NCBI GenBank assembly: GCA_031002005.1
Contig: CM061919.1
Location: 226,112,739-226,176,738 of the forward strand
Reading direction: 5' to 3'
Origin: Vandiemenella viatica
Taxonomy: Eukaryota; Arthropoda; Insecta; Orthoptera; Morabidae
Length of the DNA: 64,000 bases
Shown here piece by piece: positions 55,370 to 64,000 of this stretch (the stretch's first letter is position 1; each line of letters starts with the position of its first letter). A program made the translations under genes and the position numbers. Under the pieces are notes generated by a model. It saw nothing but the letters and a program-made list of their open reading frames with translations. It made no database searches and was not told the origin of the DNA.

Positions 55370-58070
55370 AGGTTGGCCAGATTAAATCGTTTTGATTAAA
55401 ATCGTGATTTTATCAAATTGTCATTTATCGGACTTATCAAAGTACATACCTGATCAATGTTTGAATTTTAATACTTTAAAAAAGCACTAATTTTCCTGCT
55501 TTTTACCTATTTCGTAAATTAGACTGGACAAATCAAAATGTGGAAAATACTCTTTCCACTGATACTGATTATGCTAAGGCTGCAGATAGTTGCTCGAAAA
55601 TAGGTTATAAATTGGATTGTTCCTCTTCACTAAAAAAGTTTTTAAAACTTCCACCACTCCAGAGCTGTGATATTTTTTAAAATTTCTTCAGTAAACATCG
55701 CAAATTTAAAAGATTTTAAACCTGAGCCATCGTATTGAGTTCTAGCTTCCTCCAATACACTTTCTTCCTCTACCCTGAATTCATGTTAGATCTAATAAAT
55801 ACGCCGAAACGTGGAAGGGCGTCATAGCTAGGTTGTCTCTCTTTTTAAACTTGGATATATGGCTAATTTTTCATCGAATTTGGCTTTCTTTTTCATGCCT
55901 TTACTGCACCTGACACTCGTTACTTTTTTCTAGAGCAGTGTTTCCCAACCTTTTTTGGGTCATGCCCCACTTTTAACATTTTTTTGCCCCCCATACATAA
56001 TTTTTAATAAAAAAATTATTTGTTATTAAAGAAACTCATATAGGATGGTTTTTGAAGGAAAACACTTTAATATTGTCAAAAAACACAGTAAGTAAAATTA
56101 AAAAACATATAATGAAATACTAAAATTCAAAAGATTTTTAATAAAGATTTATTATGGCAATTTAGTGTGATCCTTGCGCTTGATGCTTGCTTCATAGAAA
56201 TTTTATATTAGGCTCCAATTTAGTAAGCTTTAATCTCAAGTCTCCACGTTGTGTTATATCCAGTCGATTTTTTTATCAGTAAATCATTTACTGCACGAAA
56301 TCCAGATTCGGCTAAATATGAAGATGGAAAATCACGAACAAGGGCGTTATTGGCGCGTTTTAAAAGATCCGGGTTCCCGAGACAGGCGGAACATTACGCG
56401 GTGAATCCCAAAAAGGTCAAGTTGACTCAAATCATCCAGAGGATATATTTTGCTAACATCAAACGAAACTAAATCTAATAATTATTACAGCACTGTTTTA
56501 AGATTTTGCTTTTTTGCTATATTTTGTACCTATATCTAGCATTGCATTTAAATAATCAGAAGAGAAAGCGGTAAAGTCGTATCAAGTCAATTTCTAAATT
56601 GCCCCCCTAAAAAAACCAAATTGCCCCCCTGTGAGGCGTGGGCCCCACGTTGGGAAACACTGTTCTAGAGTATCCAGTGTAATTATTAGATTCAGTATCT
56701 TCAGAAATTCTTCATTTTTTCAGTTTCCAAGTTTTCGATTTTTTGCTCCTACATTTTTGTTCTCTTCACAAATCTTCAATAACTTTTGCCGTTCTGAAAT
56801 GTATACTTCAAAACTATCAGTGTTCCAGCGAATGTCTTTTGGCAATACAAAGCTTCTCCACCTTTTCGAAAATATTTGATAATTTGTACTACATTCTCCT
56901 TTGTATTGGCCATTTCAAATTCCAAATCCTTTGATAGTAAGTTCAGCATACGTTCTGAACAACCATATGTTATAGTATTTTTATTTCGAATGTCTCTTCA
57001 TTTTAGCCATATTGGCAGCATTATCTGTTACGAATCTTGCAGCCCTACAATTATACTAAGATTTCAGACGCTCTTTTAAATCCATAGCAAGTTAAGTAAG
57101 ATATTCAGACGTCTGTGCCTTTCCAGGTATATCTGCATTGTCAAATAGAAATAATTCACTTTGCTCTGTTGTAATAGTGACACAAATAATCGGTTCATTG
57201 TGAACATTTGACCAACCATCAATAGACAAATTGACACAATCATTTGAAAAACATTTTTACTCCCATGTATATTTCATCTAATAACTTATCGAATTCATTC
57301 TTATGAAATGGTAATGAGTAGCCTGGATGGAACATTGAAATGGCTTTCCTTTTTTTAATTGAGGATGTTATACAAATCTAAAATTGCAGTTGGTATCAAA
57401 TATGACGTACTATTTGCTTGTCTAATTCTTCTTTGTTACATTTTGAAGTTTTTACTAAAAATTAACTCTGGTTTCCATATTTATTTTTAAAACTGAAGCG
57501 ATGCGTAACTGTTGTAGTTTATTGGAGACATTGCAGAATTACCGGGCTGGGCGAATGGTGTGAATTCTGTGTCGTTATCTGATAAAATATTTTTATATAT
57601 TTTTTTCAGGATTTTATGCACGGGGTGGTTGGCGATGGCATTATAAATACCACGCTAAGTACCTCCCAACTTCAATAACATAAGATTTTCATTTTTACAC
57701 ACTGCATTGCGACTTTCCATTCGCGCAATAAGACCCAGCACTTCTTTTTTTGCAGTTGTTACAAATAGCTCTGCATCCAGTTTTTGATATTCTTTTCTAT
57801 TAAAAAAAATTTCTAGACGAAATGTTTTTGAGTTCCAACAAGCATTATTTCATTTTATAGCACAACAAGCCAATTAACACAAGTCAGCTGTCAAAACAAG
57901 GTGACGGGTGGGTATTCCTTATCTCCACCGTCTACAGATGAGTTTCGTTTTGCACAGATAGTAGTTGAATAAAGTCTTTTTATATAAAAAATATGAAAAT
58001 CATAAGATTTAAAAAAAAAGATTTTTGAGGTTATGAAAAAAGTGTACGGTCATTTTTTTCCAACCATAAG
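55370..58070 (-). pseudogene. hAT-family transposase relic, interrupted
   Basis: Minus-strand pieces in order: FRLEIFFNRKEYQKLDAELF and PVHKILKKIYKNILSDND upstream, CLLMVGQMFTMNRLFV-type sequence, RFVTDNAANMAKMK (the TDNAANM block typical of hAT transposases), MLNLLSKDLEF-type and VLPKDIRWNTD (the DxRWN block), and C-terminal sequence continuing past the MITE at 55936-56662. Frames change often. The left edge has AAGGTTGGCCAGATTAAATC and the right edge near 58060 has TTTTTTTCCAACCAT, plausible decayed ends. No clear target duplication. The right edge lies about 100 bp from exon 58173. Confidence 0.75.
55936..56662. mobile_element. hAT MITE inserted in the hAT transposase relic, 8-bp target duplication
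   Basis: The ends CAGTGTTTCCCAACC and GTTGGGAAACACTG are inverted repeats. TTCTAGAG flanks both sides (55928-55935 and 56663-56670), a perfect 8-bp duplication. It is 727 bp. Repeated GCCCCCC motifs lie near both ends. A 73-codon frame inside (56251-56472) has no recognised domain. Confidence 0.93.
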
Positions 58071-58172
58071 AAAAATATAATACCAAAGGGCATTATAAGT
58101 GTAAGGTGATAAATTCAATCAACAAATATATGATTAAGCGGAAACGTGTGATAAAGATGTTTTGTTTTTCAG

Positions 58173-58283
58173 TTCGAAGAATGAGGAGGTGGACAACAAC
58201 TGCGTGGTGAGAGCTCGAGGCCTTCCGTGGCAGTCTTCCGACCAAGACATCGCCAAGTTCTTCAGGGGACTGAATGTAGCAAA
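58173..58283 (+). CDS. fus: fusilli exon C (start of RRM1)
   Basis: The acceptor is GTTTTTCAG at 58164-58172. Translation after the shared Cys codon is [20 protein letters not shown], then [16 protein letters not shown], ending AA before the donor [23 protein letters not shown] is the RNP2-side signature of ESRP RRM1 and is nearly invariant from insects to vertebrates. The two terminal bases AA pair with A of the next exon to give Lys. The short distance to the hAT relic upstream leaves about 100 bp for the branch point and pyrimidine tract. Confidence 0.96.
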
Positions 58284-59076
58284 GTGAGCCTTTTATTAAA
58301 AAAATACTTAGATATCAAATTCTTGAACGAGCATAACAGAAGTTGGCATAATATCTTTCAAATGACGAGAAAACATAATTGCTACAATCTGTGATCAATT
58401 TGTGATGTTGAAAACTTCTAAACTGCTTACTTTTACTTCAGAGCACAAATGTTCATTGAGGACACATACAGTAGATTTGAAAAACTGGATTTTTTCCTCC
58501 AGGGAGGGAATTGGCAAGGAACATTGGATAGAGGGTTGCGGGGAGAATGTTTCCATCGTGTAACCTAAGAAATGTCCGTGTCAATTTACTTTGTAGTTTA
58601 TGAAATAAGTTCTAAAATTTTAAAAGCAGTGTGTGATGCGAAAAGTTTAGTTTGTGGGTAGCTGCGTTTAATTTGATATTGCAACATTTAAGTGTCCAGA
58701 AAGTTTTTAAAACGCATAAACACTGCTCGTTTCTTTATGTAGACATCTATTACACATTACATTGTGCAAAGTAACTAACTTTAAGGAAATTTCAAAATCA
58801 CTTTTCACATTTACAAAAAATTGAACGTTTTAAAGTCTCTTGACGTGTTGATCGCGGGTCTATATTTTCTTCGTAAAGAAATAGATGGTCATCTTGACTG
58901 CAGCACAACCAAGAAAAACCAAGTTATTAGCTCCATTCCGTTGGATCAGAGTTGTGTGATTATGCTACATCGTCCGATGAACTTTGTCACCTACAACTTG
59001 TACACTGATGAGAACAAATTTACGTATGTGCTTATTTTGTACTAAATTGTTTATTTTTTTTTTTTTTTTTTGCCAG
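58284..59076. other. fusilli intron between exons C and D (793 bp)
   Basis: No transposon recognised. It ends in a T18 run and TGCCAG. An open frame of 74 codons (58821-59045) has no recognised motif. Confidence 0.7.
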
Positions 59077-59252
59077 AGGTGGCGTTGCTCTGTGTTTGAG
59101 TCCACAAGGCCGTCGAAACGGTGAAGCTCTGGTGCGTTTCATCAACCAAGAGCACAGAGACATGGCGCTCAAAAGGCATAAGCACCACATCGGCAACCGC
59201 TATATCGAAGTGTACAGAGCTTCGGGAGAGGACTTCATCAATGTCGCCGGAG
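59077..59252 (+). CDS. fus: fusilli exon D (end of RRM1)
   Basis: Reads [40 protein letters not shown] and [18 protein letters not shown], ending with one base G before the donor [16 protein letters not shown] is the RNP1-side strand, and [13 protein letters not shown] closes RRM1. The acceptor is GCCAG after a long T tract. It is 176 bp and joins in phase on both sides. Confidence 0.96.
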
Positions 59253-59589
59253 GTAAGCGCCCAATACTATTCGCATTGGCTCTTCACTAGAATAAATATG
59301 AACATTTTGTCAGTGCGAGAGTTATCATGGGAATAGTGCAATAACATTAAAAACTTCAGGGAACTAGAAAATATGAAGCGACATGGTTTATTGGTTGAAA
59401 GTTAACGTCGAATTTGAAATTTTGTTGCCTCTAAGGAGGTTAGTGCAAACAATTTGGTGATATAGCAAAGGTTTTAGCCATGTACTGGTATGTTTGCCAG
59501 TTCTGTTCAGCATAATGTAATTAGCTGTTAAAATTTTTTGTGAGGTTCAACTTGGTGATAGAAAAAGGTCATTTTATCAGGTACATATG

Positions 59590-60060
59590 TAGAAAAAGTG
59601 TTCAGTGATCATTAGGGTGCAGAGGAAGTGTTTGTTAAAAATACAAAGTGTAATTATCTTTGCATATCCTCTGCTAATATTGAGTTTGTCAGAACAAAAT
59701 GGATTGGTAGAAAGGAGACGTTTCAAAATCTTGCTTTTATTAAAGACTGCGATGAGAGGATATACCAAGGTAGTGTGGTGTGAGACTATTCCTGAATATG
59801 GTGGGATAATATAGGATACATGTCATCTGCTTCAGGTGTTTAGAGGGTATAAATAAGGGATGCTAGATTTTTTAATTGGTAATTTATATGATAAAGGAGC
59901 TGGGCTGGGAGTTGTTTGAATAAAGGACAAGGGTGAAGACTGAAGAGTGTTAGGAGTGGGCAAGGCAGATAACCTAACTTGTTAAGAGTAAATCATTCTT
60001 TAGAATAGAGAATAGCAATGGTCCCAATGGTCAAGTTGAAAATGTATTTACTAAAAGTTT
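59590..60060 (+). mobile_element. Strongly decayed CR1/Jockey-like LINE (family J) fragment
   Basis: Nucleotide order matches 50330-50480: TTGTTAAAAATACAAAGTG, ACGTTTCAAAATCTTGC and GCGATGAGAGGATATACCAA correspond to family positions around KYLGITYDNK and VMRGCT. Near 60005 a phrase GAATAGCAATGGTCCCAAT also occurs at 30893-30911 within the family J copy there, here on the same DNA strand although that LINE is on the minus strand. So the fragment may be rearranged. Confidence 0.5.
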
Positions 60061-60136
60061 TTACTGAACAATTCACCAGAAAGTACGAAAGAATTTAAGA
60101 TAAAAACCCATGAAATGTGAGTAAGAAGAATGTATG

Positions 60137-60478
60137 CAGGGGCGTAGCTACTATGGGGCTAGGCGGTGCAGTGCCCTATGCTCAGGGGGCCCTCAAGCAC
60201 AGTTCGGAGGGCCCACGGGCCCTCACGGCAATCTGGCGACCTTTTTTTTTTTTAGCTCTACGGTCGTCTAAGGGCCTTCTGAAACATCAGGGACTCCCCT
60301 CACTAAGAGGCCCTCACTGCTCAGGGGGGCTCCAACCACTGTGCAAGGGGCCCCAAGCACAACTTGGGGGCCCCTAGCCTACCAGCAACACAAAGCAAAA
60401 AAAAAGTCACCCATCTGGCCTGAGGGCCCAAAATAAATTTTTTGCACCGGGGCCCTTGTTGACCTAGCTACGCCACTG
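60137..60478. mobile_element. hAT MITE with GGGCCC-rich interior, 8-bp target duplication
   Basis: The ends CAGGGGCGTAGCTA and TAGCTACGCCACTG are inverted repeats. AATGTATG flanks both sides (60129-60136 and 60479-60486), a perfect 8-bp duplication. The 342-bp interior is rich in GGGCCC palindromes (AGGGGGCCC, GAGGGCCC, AGGGGCCCC), giving strong folding potential. It lies in the intron between the two RRM-coding regions. Confidence 0.93.
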
Positions 60479-60740
60479 AATGTATGCTCTATAACAATAA
60501 AATAAATAACCTAAGATTCGATTGTGTTCATGTAAAACAATTTTCTTAAAATTTTTAATATATTAATATGTAGAAAACATATATAATTTGATTTGGGTTG
60601 TAGTCGTGGATGTGAGTGCTGTAATTTAAGCATAATTGACATCAAATGTTTTTCTTTATTTTTTGATGACTTATCATCCATGGCTCCACATTGTAGACTG
60701 TGAATTTTTTATGTTTAGATATGATATTGTCTAATTGCAG

Positions 60741-60835
60741 GTAACAACAATGAGGCTCAGGCCTTCCTTTCTCGAGGTGGTCAGGTGATTGTTAGGATGA
60801 GGGGACTACCCTACGACTGCACTGCCAAGCAAGTG
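60741..60835 (+). CDS. fus: fusilli exon E (start of RRM2)
   Basis: Begins GT AAC AAC AAT, completing Gly, and reads [20 protein letters not shown] then [21 protein letters not shown] is the RNP2-side signature of ESRP RRM2. It ends CAA GTG before the donor GTAAGT in phase 0. The acceptor is TCTAATTGCAG. 95 bp. Confidence 0.96.
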
Positions 60836-61402
60836 GTAAGTATTGCTCCATTTGATTTTCGTTCAGTGTAATGATGATTGTGATAGGAGAACACGTTGTG
60901 ACTTATTATGGCAGGAGGTGCAATGATGTACAAATTGGTGACAAAAATATAAAAATTTCTATGTAGTCTTGTCTTATGTTGTTGTAATTGAAGGTATCTT
61001 TGAATTTATAAGTACACTGAAAACATGCTTTTTATGTAATATGAAGAAAGCCAATTTAAATTTAATTGTTTAGGACATCTTGGATTTCATTGGTTATAGA
61101 TCTTTCTAACATTACTGGAAAAATAGGTTATTTTTAAAAGGTGTTTAACTGAAAAACAAACATGTTGATGCTTTAATAGCTAGTCGTTTTTAAATATTTT
61201 GTCTCTCTCTCTCTCTGTTGGAATCTGAAATAAGGTACATTCAGAAACTCTGCAAATAACCTTAAAGATGGAGTCTTGTATATTCTGGTGTACATGTCAC
61301 CCTTTATTCCTATTTCTAAAGGCCGATTGAAAACTACATGACTAAGAGAATGGATGAAGAAGAAATGAGTGATTGTTAAGATTGTGTGTTTGGTGTGTTT
61401 AG
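60836..61402. other. fusilli intron between exons E and F (567 bp)
   Basis: Contains a (TC)8 run at 61202-61217 and no recognised transposon. It ends GTGTGTTTAG. Confidence 0.75.
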
Positions 61403-61618
61403 CTGGAGTTCTTCGAGTCTGGGGAGAACTCTTGCAAGGTGATGGACGATGAGGAGGGCGTTCTGTTCGTGAAGAAGCCAGACGGCAGGGCTACGGGAGA
61501 CGCATTTGTGTTGTTTGCTCAGGAGGAGGATGCAGGCAAGGCCCTCAGCAAGCACAGGGAGCTCATAGGCTCCAGGTACATCGAGCTCTTCCGCAGCACC
61601 ACCGCTGAGGTACAGCAG
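61403..61618 (+). CDS. fus: fusilli exon F (most of RRM2)
   Basis: Reads [60 protein letters not shown] and [12 protein letters not shown], 72 codons, phase 0 on both sides, before the donor [28 protein letters not shown] is the RNP1-side part and [22 protein letters not shown] sequence ends RRM2 in all ESRPs. The next exon, expected to lead into RRM3 (family motif CIRLRGLPYxA), was not found in 61619-64000. Confidence 0.96.
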
Positions 61619-61654
61619 GTAAGTCAGTCATGCATCCATTTTAGGGTAGAGCAT

Positions 61655-61945
61655 CTGGTGTCTCAGTGGTGAGGTTCTTGCCAGTAAAATTTAGGGGTGG
61701 GACAGTGTGATGGGGAAGGGGCAAGGCTCTGATCTTGAATTCGGGACGATGCGGTTTCAAATCTCAGTCCGGTCATTGAGATTTGAGTTTTCTATTGTTT
61801 CCTGAAATAATTCCAGGCAAATGTTGGGATGGTTCCTTCAAAAGGCAGTGGCCAAATTCCTTCCTGATCCTTGTCCCCCTCCCTGTCCTTTTACATCTCT
61901 AATGACCTTGACGTCAATGAGGCACAAAGCCATAAGCAAAAACTT
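61655..61945 (+). repeat. SINE copy, nearly full length
   Basis: Contains TCTCAGTGGTGAGGTTCTTG (A-box-like), GCGGTTTCAAATCTCAGTCC (B-box-like), TTCCAGGCAAATGTTGGGAT, GGTTCCTTCAAAAGG and TAATGACCTTGACGTCAATG then AGGCACAAAGCC. It lies 37 bp downstream of a fusilli donor site. Confidence 0.85.
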
Positions 61946-63475
61946 AAATTGGAATTTTCTGCGAGTGTCCACAATGTTTTAGAAGGTTTTATATGGGTTT
62001 GTATTGACTTTCTTAAGCAAGGCAGTACAGTAAATAAAGCTTGCAAATATTTTTATTTAAACTCGCACTAAAAATGTTTTAATTCAGTATCACAGACCCA
62101 ATTTAATGAAACTGTTTCACCAAACAAGAGTTATTGCTCTTGAAAAGCATCAATGCTGTATATTTGTCGCTGCAAATTTGTTGCTGCAAATTAATTTTTA
62201 TTCTTTTGACTCCCCAAAAATTCTTATAGATCAGAATTCAACACAGTAGAGGCGTATTCATTAAATTTCAACACTTCATCGAAGCCCATAGCCAATCTGT
62301 TTTTAGGGTAGATGCTCCTGTTGCATGATTTACGAAGTAGAACACTTTTTTCACATAAAAACATTTCTTTCTTTTCACAATTAACTTCCCAAACCAATTC
62401 AAATTGTGACATAGATCTCCATACACAGTAGCTTATTTACTAAGACATTAGGTGGAAGAACATTTAGTAAGAGAGAAATGTGGTAGCACAACATAATACT
62501 TCAACAGACCTTATTTTCAGTGTTGCTTGGGTGGCTCCCCATCTTAGTATGATAATGCAAACTTGTTTTGGCCTTCTACGACAGAATTGTACTCCCATAA
62601 AAGAACGAAGCATATTGGCTGAAATTTCAGCATTTCGCACAAAGACTGGCCATATAAATTATTCACTCCAGTTTTGGAAGCCTTCAAATGCAAACAATAA
62701 ATATACAAAAATAACTTTATTTTTAATATTACAATTTCTGAAGTCTGTAAAAGGCCATAGAGAAACTACAGTATACTGGCTAGGACTAATGGAAAAAATT
62801 TGTTCCAGTTTCGAATCTGAGATTTCAGGGAAAGATTCAGTATATGTTAGGAAGTTACAAGTACAGTGGAGTCTTAAGTGGGATCATTTTAGAACGGAGG
62901 AACAACTATTTATTCCAAAACAGAAAATAAAAGTACACAACCTACATATTATAATGTGTAGGTCAGAAGAGTACACAACAGTGTTAGGAAACAACTAGAC
63001 AGTAGGGAACCCTTACAACAGCTAGACAGGAGATTAATAGTAACAAAGAAGGAAACCAACAGTGGGGTTCATAAACAGTATTATGGGTGCAAGGAGACTG
63101 AATGATGTATCCAGAAATTTCTGTGACTGTTAGAAGAATTGAGGGGATGGGAAAGTATTCAGTTATAGATAAGGGTGGAGAAGTTTCAAAGAAGTCAATG
63201 GCTATTGTGGCAGTAATATAACTACCAGTAGGGCCTACCATGTCAGACAGGCCTTCATGGAGTGGCCAGATGAAGTGTCCCACAATGTATACAGATGGAA
63301 ATTATATGGAATACAACCAACCTAAAGGAAGGACACGCTGAAGAAAAACCCAGGTTCTCAAAGTAGGAAGTGCAATGTAGGTCCAGCTCCCTGTCCAGGT
63401 AAAATAAAATGAAAGCTGCTGAGCTGTTAGGAACTTCAAAAACAGGATGGATCTTCAGGAAAATGACCTAGACAA
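61946..63475. other. Intronic sequence with a 172-codon open frame
   Basis: The frame at 62480-62998 (+) opens with GTG. The first ATG is near 62550, leaving roughly 150 codons. Phrases such as SILAEISAFRTKTGHINYSL are not recognised. Codon use looks AT-driven and there is no splice-site framing. It may be chance or a decayed repeat. A 99-codon antisense frame lies at 62984-63283. Confidence 0.35.
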
Positions 63476-64000
63476 TTGATTATGATTATGGAAACTTCAA
63501 ATATTCGTGGTTTGTATGCAAAAGGGTGAGAAGATTTTTGCAGAAAGGATGAGAATTGAAGTGGCTGTTTCAACAGAAATAAACTGGGAAAAGATAACGA
63601 GGCATAGGTTGATATAACCATTTTTATAATGGTATAAGCAAAAGTGATAGAGCAGCAATAATAATAATAATAATACCTGCCTTTAATGGCCACGACATTG
63701 ACGAGGCATAAGGCCACCAATGAAAATGTACATCAAATTTAAAAGTATAAAAAAAAAACTGGCAACAAATAGATGAGAGGATAATATATTTAGAACTGAA
63801 GAACAATGGGCAAATTATAATAGTGAGTGGTGTATGCACCTACAGATAATGCACATAATAAAAATGAAGATTCTGGATGATGTGAATTTTTTTAAAGAGA
63901 AATTAATGGGAGACTAATGGTCATACAAGGAAAACACAAAACAAGGTGGTGGTAGATATGGGGAAGAAGTAATAAATAATAGTGGTAAAAGACTGACATG
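63476..64000 (+). mobile_element. LINE endonuclease relic running off the window
   Basis: Translation gives LELKNNGQIIIVSGVCTY (the LxVVxVYAPT strand of AP endonucleases), and near the end RYGEEVINNSGKRLT (the YGEExxNxNGKRL block). Frames shift, and an (AAT)n run plus a SINE 3' tail interrupt it at 63656-63720. The element would continue to the right of the window. Confidence 0.6.
63656..63720. repeat. (AAT)n microsatellite next to a SINE 3' end
   Basis: About seven AAT units (63656-63675), then TGGCCACGACATTGACGAGG and CATAAGGCCACC, the 3' end of the SINE family. The AAT run is on the upstream side of the SINE piece, so it is probably not the SINE tail. Confidence 0.7.

Noticed and set aside
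61619..64000. Next fusilli exon (lead-in to RRM3)
   Set aside because: Searched all three + frames for the expected RLRGLPY-type motif and found none; the exon should lie beyond the window.

Overview
The window is insect nuclear DNA. It has exon-intron structure with GT-AG junctions, is AT-rich, and is packed with eukaryotic transposons and microsatellites. The transposon set (CR1/Jockey-like LINEs, an RNase H LINE, Tc1/mariner, hAT, piggyBac-like and Helitron-like elements, and a tRNA-derived SINE) looks like a large arthropod genome, and several LINE tails recall cockroach, termite or stick-insect (Polyneoptera) elements. That placement is inference.

The only host gene I can support is the insect orthologue of fusilli/ESRP (epithelial splicing regulatory protein), on the + strand and cut by both window edges. 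Six consecutive coding exons join in phase: 967-1070, 35908-35962, 58173-58283, 59077-59252, 60741-60835 and 61403-61618. They encode the linker before RRM1, all of RRM1, and RRM2 through its conserved end. N-terminal exons lie to the left of the window and the third RRM to the right. Introns are 34.8 kb, 22.2 kb, 793 bp, 1.49 kb and 567 bp. The rest of the window is intronic.

Intron 1 (1071-35907) holds nested LINEs (about 2.8-5.3 kb), a Helitron-like element (6.9-8.4 kb), a TTAA-flanked element with long inverted repeats (9.1-10.4 kb), a GC-rich first-exon-like segment (11.7-12.0 kb), three foldback elements with CACGTGAG motifs (14.4, 17.8, 19.7 kb), a hAT MITE with a perfect 8-bp target duplication (16.8 kb), a mariner remnant (24.2 kb), an 86-bp TTAA-flanked MITE (26.25 kb), an RNase H LINE broken by a hAT MITE (28-29.3 kb), a 2.4-kb CR1/Jockey-like LINE (30-32.4 kb) and a LINE broken by a mariner element (33.9-35.4 kb). 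Intron 2 (35963-58172) holds a piggyBac-like element with subterminal tandem repeats (44.6 kb), a Tc1 element rebuilt as an almost perfect 590-bp palindrome (46.7-48.2 kb), two LINEs lying tail to tail (50.1-52.3 kb), a fourth clear foldback element (54.1 kb) and a hAT transposase relic that nearly reaches exon 3 and was itself hit by a second hAT MITE. Intron 4 carries another hAT MITE with a perfect 8-bp duplication.

The most unusual item is the palindromic Tc1 element at 46724-48177. Its arms look identical except for one base in a homopolymer. It sits in the sense-transcribed intron of a splicing regulator, so the pre-mRNA would contain a roughly 590-bp dsRNA hairpin. No prokaryotic genes, CRISPR arrays, rRNA genes or functional tRNA genes were seen.
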